From Candidatus Omnitrophota bacterium (GTDB lineage Bacteria; Omnitrophota; Gorgyraeia; JABMRN01), in the NCBI GenBank assembly GCA_013202515.1, contig JABMRN010000169.1, positions 1 to 8,626 of the forward strand: a DNA stretch of 8,626 nt, written 5' to 3'. Position numbers and translations under genes: made by a program. Every line of letters starts with the position of its first letter. The first letter of the stretch is position 1. This document shows positions 1 through 6,892 of this stretch, piece after piece. The notes under the pieces are model-generated. The model was given only the letters and a program-made list of their open reading frames with translations, was not told the origin of the DNA and ran no database searches.

Positions 1-191
1 GACATGACCTTTTCAACACCTGGGAAAACTTCCAGCGGCTGAATGCGAAGCACGTCTTCTTCTCCTATTACACCTATAATTGTTCTTTCAACACCCTTTG
101 ATACCCATGGCTTTAAGCCGAGTTTTTTCACCTTCTCTACTATATGATTGACCTGCTTTTCAGTTGCGTCCGGCCGTAATACAATTATCAT
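1..191 (-). CDS. aroF: 3-deoxy-7-phosphoheptulonate (DAHP) synthase, type I-beta, N-terminal fragment (runs off left edge)
   Basis: Only the first 63 codons are present; the reading frame is open to base 1. The translation begins MIIVLRPDATEKQVNHIVEK and ends with the segment PLEVFPGVEKVM. This pattern (Met-Ile-Ile/Val-Val-Leu start, a GVERTIIGVIGEE strand, then PGVEKV) is the ferredoxin-like N-terminal domain of Thermotoga-type DAHP synthases. In that family this domain carries feedback inhibition by Tyr/Phe, and the missing barrel condenses PEP with erythrose 4-phosphate, the first shikimate-pathway step. The ATG at 191 lies 1 base after the hisC stop, with a GAGG ribosome-binding site at 201-198 inside the hisC end, so translation is probably coupled. 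The catalytic barrel is not in the window, so activity cannot be judged. The neighbours pheA and hisC fit an aromatic amino acid block. Confidence 0.85.
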   Translation of the reverse strand, partial: MIIVLRPDATEKQVNHIVEKVKKLGLKPWVSKGVERTIIGVIGEEDVLRIQPLEVFPGVEKVM

Positions 192-192
192 T

Positions 193-1278
193 TCATACCT
201 CTTTTAATGCCTTAATGAATCTTTTATTCTCACTCATCGTCCCTATCGTAACCCTAATAAATCCTTTAAGTCCCCATTGACTCATTTCTCTTACAATAAT
301 ACCTTTTTTAAGAAGCTTCCTGTAAATTAATTTGGAATTCCGCTTAAGATTTACCAGTATAAAATTTGTTGCGCTTTTAACGCAATCATAACCTAGGGAC
401 TCCAAATTCTTATAAAGATACTGTTTTCCAGTTGCAGTCAGCTTCAAAGTTTTTGAAACAAATTTATTGTCATTAACTGCCTCAACCGCTGCGGCCTGAG
501 CAAGAGAATTAACGTTGAACGGTTCCCTTACCTTATTCATGGCCGAGATCAACTCTTTCCTGGCAACCCCATAGCCTACTCTTAGACCGGCAAGGGCGTA
601 AATTTTAGAAAACGTCCTCGTTATAATTACATTCTTTGCCTTAAGGTACTTAATGCTCTTTGGATAATTCTTCATGTTTTTTGCGAATTCATAATAGGCC
701 TCATCCAAAAAAACAATTGTGTCTTTTCCCACCTTTTTCATAAAACAATCGAGCTCTTTTCCTGTAACATAACTGCCAGTCGGATTATCAGGATTTGCTA
801 TAAAAACTATTTTGGTTTTCTCACTAAGCTTCTCAGCCATCTTATCCAAATCATACCGAAACCCCTTAAGAGGTACAACCTTGACCTTAAGGTCTTGAAT
901 CAGAGAGGCGATTTCGTAAATCAAAAATGTGGGCCTTGCTACTATCACCTCGTCGCCTTTTTTTGTGAATGCCTTTAGTGCAAGGATAATGATTTCATCG
1001 GAACCATTTCCAAAAATCAAATTTTCTGGTTCTAATCTTAACATAGTCGAAACGGCTCTTTTTAGATAAAAACATCCTCCGTCAGGATACCTGTTAAGGT
1101 CATTTAGCTTCCTCTTGATAGCACCTAAGACCCTTCTCGAGGGTGAAAGAGTATTCTCGTTCGAGGCCATTTTTATAACGCGGTCCTTTAGACGTAGCTC
1201 CCTCTTGACTTCCTCGATAGGCTTCCCAGGTTTGTACGTTCTTATCTTCAGTATATTTTTGTTTGCTAATCTAATCAT
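193..1278 (-). CDS. hisC: Histidinol-phosphate/aromatic aminotransferase (PLP fold type I)
   Basis: A 361-residue class I/II aminotransferase of normal HisC length. Visible family landmarks are YKPGKPIEEV near residue 15, ASNEN at 38-42, YPDGG at 64-68, GNGSDE at 90-95 (PLP phosphate region), NPDNPTG at 162-168, DEAYYEF at 192-198, the Schiff-base lysine K225 in TRTFSK, RVGYG at 233-237 and the substrate-carboxylate arginine in IRVTIG (R342). HisC enzymes transaminate imidazole-acetol phosphate with glutamate, and some relatives also or instead act on phenylpyruvate and hydroxyphenylpyruvate. Its place between pheA and aroF, with no his gene in view, makes an aromatic aminotransferase or dual role likely; this is inference. 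The usual ASNENPLGPS motif reads ASNENTLSPS here. The start lies 4 bases after the pheA stop and has no clear Shine-Dalgarno sequence, suggesting coupled translation. Confidence 0.9.
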   Translation of the reverse strand: MIRLANKNILKIRTYKPGKPIEEVKRELRLKDRVIKMASNENTLSPSRRVLGAIKRKLNDLNRYPDGGCFYLKRAVSTMLRLEPENLIFGNGSDEIIILALKAFTKKGDEVIVARPTFLIYEIASLIQDLKVKVVPLKGFRYDLDKMAEKLSEKTKIVFIANPDNPTGSYVTGKELDCFMKKVGKDTIVFLDEAYYEFAKNMKNYPKSIKYLKAKNVIITRTFSKIYALAGLRVGYGVARKELISAMNKVREPFNVNSLAQAAAVEAVNDNKFVSKTLKLTATGKQYLYKNLESLGYDCVKSATNFILVNLKRNSKLIYRKLLKKGIIVREMSQWGLKGFIRVTIGTMSENKRFIKALKEV

Positions 1279-1282
1279 TTTT

Positions 1283-2353
1283 TTAGTTTTCTGAGCCAGC
1301 CGGATACGATCCGAGTATCTTAAGATACGAACAGCTCTTCTTCAATTCCTTTAATGTCTTTTTTATCTTTGAGTTATTGACATGCCCTTCTAAGTCGACA
1401 AAAAAGTAGTACTCCCAAGCCCTCAATTTGGAGGGTCTTGATTCTATTTTTGTAAGGTTTATTCCGTTTTTCTTGAAAGGAACAAGCGCTTCGTGAAGCG
1501 CACCTACCTTGTCTTTAACAGAGAACATTATTGATGTCTTATCTTTTCCCGTGGCAAGTGCCATATCTTTGGCGATCACTAAAAACCTTGTGATGTTGCG
1601 GGAAAAATCCTCTATTGACGCTGCCAAAAGCTTCAATTTGTACTTGTCTTTTGCAAGTAAACTTGCTATGCAAGCAGCGTTTTTCTTCTTTGAAACAATC
1701 ATGGCAGCCTGTGCCGTCGATGATGTTTCGTGAAGAGAAGCATTCGGCAAATTATTCCTTAACCATAGTCTACACTGACCGAATACTTGGGGATTGGAAT
1801 AAACCTCCTTTACAGTACTCAAACTTCCACTATGACCAAGCAGATTATGAAATATTGATAGATACACCTCCGAACAAATCTTGAGGTTCGAATCTATGAA
1901 CATGTCGAGGGTGTGGCTGACTGCTCCTTCAGCGGAATTTTCAATGGGTACAACACCATAATCTGAACGACCCTTTTCCACCTCACTGAAAACATCCGTA
2001 ATGCTCTTACAGGGTCTATAATTTACGCTGCTTCCGAATTTATCCATGGCAGCGAGATGCGTGAAAGTAACTTCGGGTCCAAGATATGATACTGCCAATG
2101 GCTGCTCAAGACTCAGTGCGCTTGACATTATCTCTCTGTAAATTGCTTTAAGCCCTTTATCCGTAAGCGGTCCTTTATTTAAACGCACAAGTTTAGCATA
2201 AATTTCGCTTTCCCTGTCCGGTGCATAGATAGGAAGCTTTCTATTTGTCTTGATCTTACCGACAGACAAAATGAGCTTAGCCCTTTTTGTCAATAGCTTT
2301 AATATTTCTTTGTCGGCTATATCTATTTTATGCCTGAGGTTCTTTAGGCTCAT
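1283..2353 (-). CDS. pheA: Bifunctional chorismate mutase/prephenate dehydratase (P-protein) with ACT domain
   Basis: A 356-residue three-domain protein. Residues 1-85 are an AroQ chorismate mutase with R7, R24, K33 and D46-R47-E48 at the expected catalytic spacing. Residues 88-270 are prephenate dehydratase, with YLGPEVTFTH at 90-99, VPIENS at 135-140, SNPQVFGQC near 186 and the catalytic TRF motif at 265-267. Residues 275-350 are an ACT domain with GALH (284-287) and ESRP (304-307), the signatures that bind phenylalanine. It should convert chorismate to prephenate and then to phenylpyruvate, with feedback inhibition by Phe. The usual GPxGTFSH motif reads GPEVTFTH, with Val in place of Gly, which looks like a tolerated variant because all other landmarks are intact. 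The ATG at 2353 has GAGGTG at 2363-2358, and its first 26 bases overlap the end of scpB. Confidence 0.95.
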   Translation of the reverse strand: MSLKNLRHKIDIADKEILKLLTKRAKLILSVGKIKTNRKLPIYAPDRESEIYAKLVRLNKGPLTDKGLKAIYREIMSSALSLEQPLAVSYLGPEVTFTHLAAMDKFGSSVNYRPCKSITDVFSEVEKGRSDYGVVPIENSAEGAVSHTLDMFIDSNLKICSEVYLSIFHNLLGHSGSLSTVKEVYSNPQVFGQCRLWLRNNLPNASLHETSSTAQAAMIVSKKKNAACIASLLAKDKYKLKLLAASIEDFSRNITRFLVIAKDMALATGKDKTSIMFSVKDKVGALHEALVPFKKNGINLTKIESRPSKLRAWEYYFFVDLEGHVNNSKIKKTLKELKKSCSYLKILGSYPAGSEN

Positions 2354-2996
2354 CTTTCACCTCTTCTTTTTGTGTGTTCTCGGTAGTTGTCCCGCTTTGA
2401 GAAGTTTCTGCCTGTAAAACAACTTCTTCAGCGGGAAATTTTTTCTGTACCATTTGTTTTTTCTCATAATCCAAATCGCTTTCGCAGAATTCCTTTAGCG
2501 GCGGAAGGGATTTTAAGTCATTCAATCCAAATCTCTGTAGAAAATCTTCGGTCGTACCATACAAAAGGGGCCTGCCTGGAGAATCTTTTCTTCCTCTAAT
2601 CTTGATGAGATTTTTCTCGATGAGTGTTTTAAGTACACTATCCACGTTTACACCTCTGATCGCCTCGATCTCTGATTTAGTTATTGGCTGCCTATATACT
2701 ATGATAGCCAGTGTCTCAAGCGAAGGTCCCCTTAGCTTATCTTGTGGCTTCTTATACAACTTATTAAGCCATACGCCATATTCGGGTTTTGTAACTAGCT
2801 GGTAACCGCCAGCAATCTCTTCAACGTGAAAACTCCTATCTTCACTTTTATAATATTCGTTTAAACCGCTAACGGCTTCTTTTATCGAATCCTGCTCAAC
2901 CCCTCCTAAGATTTCCACGATCTTGTCAAGAGGGAGCGATTTCTCGCTCGAAAATAACAACGCCTCTATAATTTTTTCTATGTTCTTATCTACCAT
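2328..2996 (-). CDS. scpB: Segregation and condensation protein B
   Basis: ScpB dimerises and, with ScpA, bridges and regulates the SMC ATPase heads that compact and segregate the chromosome. From the ATG at 2996 the protein has 222 residues. Two winged-helix domains occupy about 1-75 and 85-160. The second holds the family hallmarks LETLAIIVYRQPIT (93-106), EAIRGV (111-116) and GRPLLYGTT (131-139), followed by FLxRFGLxxLxxLP. The last 45 or so residues are a charged Glu/Lys/Gln/Thr-rich tail that looks disordered. An in-frame TTG at 3011 would add MRDRK. I prefer the ATG because GAGGG sits 8 bases upstream of it and MVDKNIEKIIEALLF is the usual ScpB beginning. The gene follows scpA closely, and its tail overlaps pheA in another frame by 26 bases. 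Confidence 0.94.
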   Translation of the reverse strand: MVDKNIEKIIEALLFSSEKSLPLDKIVEILGGVEQDSIKEAVSGLNEYYKSEDRSFHVEEIAGGYQLVTKPEYGVWLNKLYKKPQDKLRGPSLETLAIIVYRQPITKSEIEAIRGVNVDSVLKTLIEKNLIKIRGRKDSPGRPLLYGTTEDFLQRFGLNDLKSLPPLKEFCESDLDYEKKQMVQKKFPAEEVVLQAETSQSGTTTENTQKEEVKDEPKEPQA

Positions 2997-3004
2997 TTTT
3001 CTGT

Positions 3005-3009
3005 CCCTC
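3005..3009 (-). promoter_or_regulatory. Ribosome-binding site deciding the scpB start
   Basis: The minus strand reads GAGGG here, 8 bases before the ATG at 2996. The motif overlaps the alternative in-frame TTG (3011-3009), which itself has only a weak AAGGG upstream. This favours the ATG start for scpB. Confidence 0.6.
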
Positions 3010-3017
3010 AAATGCCC

Positions 3018-3782
3018 TTACGCGGGCTTGGTTTCTGTTTTTTTTGTATCTACTATTTTGACATTTCTTAAAATCTTAATATCGCCAAACTCTTTATCCT
3101 GCTTCACCAGTACCTCATTAAGACGAATGAGTTCAAGAAGGGCGAGAAATATAGTTATTGCCTCTAGCTTAGTCTTCGCCTTCTTAAAGAGGTCAGTGAA
3201 ATATATCACTGGTTTATCAACGAGCATGTGAAAAAGGTCATGAATCTTTTGACTTACTGTGAATTCATCTTGAAGCACCCGATAAAATTCTTCTTTTGAA
3301 ACATTCTTTACTACCTTTGCAAACGCCGTTATGAGGTCGAATATACTTGCCTCAAACCCTTCATCCCCTTCATCAGAAGCGGGTAAATCCTCAATGTTAT
3401 CAGGCTTGCCTGCTCGGCTATAAATCCACTCTCTTTTTTTGTCCATGTCGGCCAAACTTCCTGCAGCCTCTTTGAACTTTTTATACTCAATGAGTCGCCT
3501 TACAAGTTCTGATCTGGGATCCTCTCCTAAGGTCTCTTCTTCTATCTTTTCTTCCTGCGGTAAAAGGAGCCTACTCTTTATGTGCAATAGCGTTGCCGCC
3601 ATTACAATAAATTCACCAGCTATTCCCAAATCAAGCGCCTTTAGCATCTCAAGGTACTCCAGATACTGGTCGGTTATCTTAGCAATGGGGATATCGTATA
3701 TATCAATCTCCTCTTTCTTGATTAAGTATAAAAGCAAATCAAGCGGTCCTTCAAATACAGGTAGTTTTATCTTATAGCTCAT
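3018..3782 (-). CDS. scpA: Segregation and condensation protein A (kleisin)
   Basis: A 254-residue kleisin of ordinary length, the cytoplasmic partner that closes the SMC ring by joining the two ATPase heads and recruiting ScpB. The N-terminal family signature FEGPLDLLLYLI is at 10-21, followed by the SMC-neck-binding helices (EIDIYDIPIAKITDQYLEYL). LLHIKSRLLLP lies at 65-75 and DPRSELVRRLIEYKKFK at 88-104. An acidic central linker covers about 125-145. The C-terminal winged helix (about 175-228) includes AITIFLALLELIRLNEV, which contacts the other SMC head. The ATG at 3782 is 3 bases after the trpS stop. The nearest Shine-Dalgarno-like bases (AGTAGG) lie about 12 bases upstream and are weak, so expression probably depends on reinitiation after trpS. 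scpB follows 21 bases downstream. No smc gene is in the window. Confidence 0.95.
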   Translation of the reverse strand: MSYKIKLPVFEGPLDLLLYLIKKEEIDIYDIPIAKITDQYLEYLEMLKALDLGIAGEFIVMAATLLHIKSRLLLPQEEKIEEETLGEDPRSELVRRLIEYKKFKEAAGSLADMDKKREWIYSRAGKPDNIEDLPASDEGDEGFEASIFDLITAFAKVVKNVSKEEFYRVLQDEFTVSQKIHDLFHMLVDKPVIYFTDLFKKAKTKLEAITIFLALLELIRLNEVLVKQDKEFGDIKILRNVKIVDTKKTETKPA

Positions 3783-3785
3783 GTT

Positions 3786-4766
3786 TTACAGTAAGCCTAC
3801 TTTAGACCGAACTTCTTTCATTGTTTTCGACGCAGCTTCTCGTGCCTTCTCTCCACCCATCTTTAAGATATTCAATATCTCCCCTTTATCGCTGAGTAAG
3901 GCCTTTCTCTTTTCCTGTATGGGCTTAAGGGTCTCTACAAGAAGATCTGATAAATTCTTTTTACAATCTGTACAACCTATATCGGCATTCTTGCACGATT
4001 TAGCCAGTCCATCAGCCCTGTCAGGGGCAAATATTTTAAAGTAGTTACAAATATTGCACTTATGGGGATGGCCTTTATCTTTACGGTAAACCCTCTTTGG
4101 ATCCGTAAACATCGTGCCGACCTTCTCCTTGATAACCTTGGGTTCATCGCTTAATGCTATAAAGTTTCCAAAACTTTTGCTCATTTTTCTTCCGTCGGTA
4201 CCTAAAAGTTTAGGTGATTCTGTCAAAAGTGTTGTTGGCTCAGGAAATATTGGTCCGTAAATCCTATTAAAGCGTCTTACGATCTCACGCGTCAGTTCAA
4301 GATGGGCTGCTTGATCAACGCCCACAGGAACAACATTAGCCTTATACACCAGTATGTCGGCTGCCTGAAGAACAGGATACCCCAAAAATGCATAGGTTGT
4401 TAAATCCCGCTGTTTTATTTCGCGTAGCTGTTCTTTATACGTCGGATTTCTTTCAAGCCGCGCAAGAGGCGTCAAGCACGAGAGCATCATGTCAAGCTCC
4501 AGATGTTCAGGTACATGGGACTGCACGAATATCGTTGACTTCTCGGGATCAAGTCCGCAGCTAATCCAATCCACAACACAATTAATAACAAAATCTTTAA
4601 TGCGATCAGAATAGGCATATTCGCTCATAAGCGCGTGCCAATCCGCAACCATATAAAAACAATCGTATTCCTCTTGAAGCTTAATCCAATTATTTAATGC
4701 GCCTACCAAATGCCCCAAATGAAGTGGGCCCGTCGGCCTCATTCCGCTAAGTATCCTTTTCTTCAT
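3786..4766 (-). CDS. trpS: Tryptophanyl-tRNA synthetase
   Basis: A 326-residue class Ic aminoacyl-tRNA synthetase that charges tRNA-Trp; length is normal for bacterial TrpRS. The start MKKRILSGMRPTGPLHLGHL holds the HIGH-type ATP motif as HLGH (16-19), and the second motif is KMSKS (194-198) in GTDGRKMSKSFGNFI. GVDQAAHLELTREI (149-162) is the family's Trp/AMP pocket segment. The anticodon-binding region carries five cysteines: C237 and C240 (CNIC), C258, C265 and C268 (CTDC). The C258-x6-C265-x2-C268 spacing matches the [4Fe-4S] site described in Thermotoga maritima TrpRS, with the first cysteine slightly offset, so a metal cluster is plausible but inferred. The gene starts 26 bases after infB, the widest gap in the operon, with only a weak GGGA upstream. 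Other genes often found after infB (rbfA, truB) are absent here. Confidence 0.96.
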   Translation of the reverse strand: MKKRILSGMRPTGPLHLGHLVGALNNWIKLQEEYDCFYMVADWHALMSEYAYSDRIKDFVINCVVDWISCGLDPEKSTIFVQSHVPEHLELDMMLSCLTPLARLERNPTYKEQLREIKQRDLTTYAFLGYPVLQAADILVYKANVVPVGVDQAAHLELTREIVRRFNRIYGPIFPEPTTLLTESPKLLGTDGRKMSKSFGNFIALSDEPKVIKEKVGTMFTDPKRVYRKDKGHPHKCNICNYFKIFAPDRADGLAKSCKNADIGCTDCKKNLSDLLVETLKPIQEKRKALLSDKGEILNILKMGGEKAREAASKTMKEVRSKVGLL

Positions 4767-4792
4767 ATCACTAGTCCCAATCTTAACAAATA

Positions 4793-6880
4793 TTACTTCT
4801 TTCTTTTCTTGTCCAGTCTTCTGGCAACCTTCTCAACAACAAAACTTTCAATGATATCACCGGGTTTTATATCGTTTTGGCCTTCAAGTGCTATGCCGCA
4901 CTCAACGCCCTCGCTAACGTCTTTTGCGTCATCCTTAAATTTTTTTAATGACCGAATTCTACCTTTATAAATCTCCTTACCTCCTCTTAAGAGACGAACG
5001 GGATTCGGCCTTGAAATCGATCCTTTAACAACAATAGAGCCAGCAACAAATCCTATCTTTGAAACCTTAAAAACTTGCTGAATCTTTGCCCGGCCCTGCA
5101 TGACTTCTTTAACGGTCGGCTCCAATAACCCTTCCATAGCTGCTTTAACATCGTTAACCGCCTCATAAATAATATCGTAACGCTTTACGTCAACCCGTTC
5201 TTTCTTTGATATTTCATCGGCCTTAGGGTCTATCTTCACGTGAAAACCAATTACAACGGCCTCTGCAACTAACGCTAGCATTATATCGCTTTCACTTATA
5301 TTGCCAACACCAAGGTGCGTTACCTTAAGCTTGACTTCATCAGTACTCAAGGCCTCAAGGGATTTTGTCAACGCCTCTACTGAGCCTTGAACATCTGCCT
5401 TAAGAATTATTTTAAGCTCTTTAACCTCACCAGCTTTTATCTGCTCATAAAAATGTTCGAGGCTCACTCTCTGTGATCCACGCAGGCCCTTTTGTCTTTT
5501 CTCTTCCTGCTTTAAAAGAGATAGCGTTCTTGCCTTCTTTTCATCCTTTACAACGAAAAATTCATCGCCTGCCTCCGGCATGCCAGACAAGCCTAGTATC
5601 TCTACCGGTGTTGACGGGGGGGCCTCTGTAACACGCCTGCCTCTATCATCTATCATGGCCTTTATCTTTCCGTAATAGAGCCCACTCAATATGGTATCGC
5701 CTGTTTTTAAGGTACCGTGTTTTACAAGAATGGTAGCCACAACCCCCTGACCCGGAGAAAGCTTTCCTTCTATGACAACCCCACGTACGTGAATATTGGG
5801 ATTTGCTTTCAGTTCTAAAAGCTCTGCTTCCAATAATAGCATTTCCAAGAGCTTATCTACGCCCTCGCCGGTTTTTGCTGAGACGGGAACCATTATCGTT
5901 TTACCGCCCCAATCCTCAGATATCAAACCCTGTTCTGACAATTGCCTTCTTGCCTTATCCAAATTTATATTCGGTAAATCGCATTTATTTATGGCAACTA
6001 CTATTGGAACATTGGCGGCCCGTGCGTGATCTATAGCCTCTTTTGTCTGAGGCATAACGCCGTCGTTAGCGGCAACAACAAGAACCACTATATCCGTTGC
6101 GCTTGCCCCTCTAGCGCGCATGGCTGTAAATGCCTCGTGACCAGGCGTATCCAAGAAAGTAACTGAACCCTTATTAATACTCACCTTATAAGCACCTATG
6201 TGCTGGGTAATACCGCCTTTTTCTCCGGCAACTACCTTTGTTTTTCTTATATAATCAAGAAGCGATGTTTTTCCGTGATCAACATGCCCCATAAACGTGA
6301 CAACAGGAAAACGTGGTACGTGCTTTAACTTTACCCTGCCGACTTCTTCGTATTCTTTGGTAAGCTCCTCCTCTAGCGTCTTGGACTTTATTATTTCATA
6401 TCCGTATAAGGCAGCTATTTCCGATGCAAGAGGCCCCTCCATATTCTGATTTATGGTAGCAAATATATTCTTTTTCATGAGGGATGAAATCAAAGTACTC
6501 GGCTTTATCCCTAATCTTACGGAGAGCTGCTTTATTGTAACAGGTAATTCCAATTCCAGCGGCTTAAGAGAAACCTTTTTTTCTTCCTTTGGCTCGGGTT
6601 TCGCTTCAATCTTTTCCTCAACTTTTTCTTCTTCCTTTTCCGTAACCTTCTCAGGAGCTATTTTTTCTTCTGTTGCTTTGGGCTTTTTTGTTTGTTTCTT
6701 TTTTCCCTTAACCTTCTTGGGAACACTGCCTTTGAGCTCGAGCCTGATAATCTCTACGGTCTCTTCTTCGATTGCACTCATGTGCCCTTTAACGCGGACC
6801 TTAAGCGCCTTTAACTTTTGGATAAGATCTTTACTGGAAAGCCCTAGTTCTTTTGCTAATATATGTACCCGAACAGACAT
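4793..6880 (-). CDS. infB: Translation initiation factor IF-2
   Basis: A 695-residue GTPase that brings initiator fMet-tRNA to the 30S subunit and promotes 50S joining; shorter than the E. coli protein and close to the compact Gram-positive size. An IF2N-type domain covers about 1-52 (VRVHILAKELGLSSKDLI). A Lys/Glu-rich linker spans 52-104, and a second IF2N-type domain covers about 112-162 (VTIKQLSVRLGIKPSTLI). The GTPase motifs are complete: G1 GHVDHGKT (198-205), G2 GGITQHIGAY (222-231), G3 DTPGHEAF (244-251), G4 NKCD (298-301) and G5 SAK (334-336). The beta-barrel domain II, domain III (about 490-590, with ILKADVQGSVEAL) and the fMet-tRNA-binding C-terminal barrel follow. The protein ends in a basic KKRKK tail. 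The ATG at 6880 is 12 bases after nusA, with AAGGA 5 bases upstream. Confidence 0.98.
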   Translation of the reverse strand: MSVRVHILAKELGLSSKDLIQKLKALKVRVKGHMSAIEEETVEIIRLELKGSVPKKVKGKKKQTKKPKATEEKIAPEKVTEKEEEKVEEKIEAKPEPKEEKKVSLKPLELELPVTIKQLSVRLGIKPSTLISSLMKKNIFATINQNMEGPLASEIAALYGYEIIKSKTLEEELTKEYEEVGRVKLKHVPRFPVVTFMGHVDHGKTSLLDYIRKTKVVAGEKGGITQHIGAYKVSINKGSVTFLDTPGHEAFTAMRARGASATDIVVLVVAANDGVMPQTKEAIDHARAANVPIVVAINKCDLPNINLDKARRQLSEQGLISEDWGGKTIMVPVSAKTGEGVDKLLEMLLLEAELLELKANPNIHVRGVVIEGKLSPGQGVVATILVKHGTLKTGDTILSGLYYGKIKAMIDDRGRRVTEAPPSTPVEILGLSGMPEAGDEFFVVKDEKKARTLSLLKQEEKRQKGLRGSQRVSLEHFYEQIKAGEVKELKIILKADVQGSVEALTKSLEALSTDEVKLKVTHLGVGNISESDIMLALVAEAVVIGFHVKIDPKADEISKKERVDVKRYDIIYEAVNDVKAAMEGLLEPTVKEVMQGRAKIQQVFKVSKIGFVAGSIVVKGSISRPNPVRLLRGGKEIYKGRIRSLKKFKDDAKDVSEGVECGIALEGQNDIKPGDIIESFVVEKVARRLDKKRKK
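6569..6727 (-). repeat. Low-complexity Lys/Glu linker within infB
   Basis: Codons for residues 52-104 of IF-2 encode imperfect short runs such as EKVTEKEEEKVEEK and KVKGKKKQTKKPKA. This is the usual variable, probably extended linker between the two N-terminal domains of IF-2. It is compositionally biased sequence rather than an exact DNA repeat. Confidence 0.6.
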
Positions 6881-6892
6881 TGTATCCTTTTC

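Noticed and set aside
1509..1884. Plus-strand open frames of 74 and 89 codons opposite pheA.
   Set aside because: They are antisense shadows of a clear pheA gene, with no ribosome-binding site or recognisable protein features.
4767..4792. The 26-base infB-trpS gap as a terminator or promoter site.
   Set aside because: It is the widest intercistronic gap, but I see no hairpin with a T-run and no convincing promoter hexamers in it.
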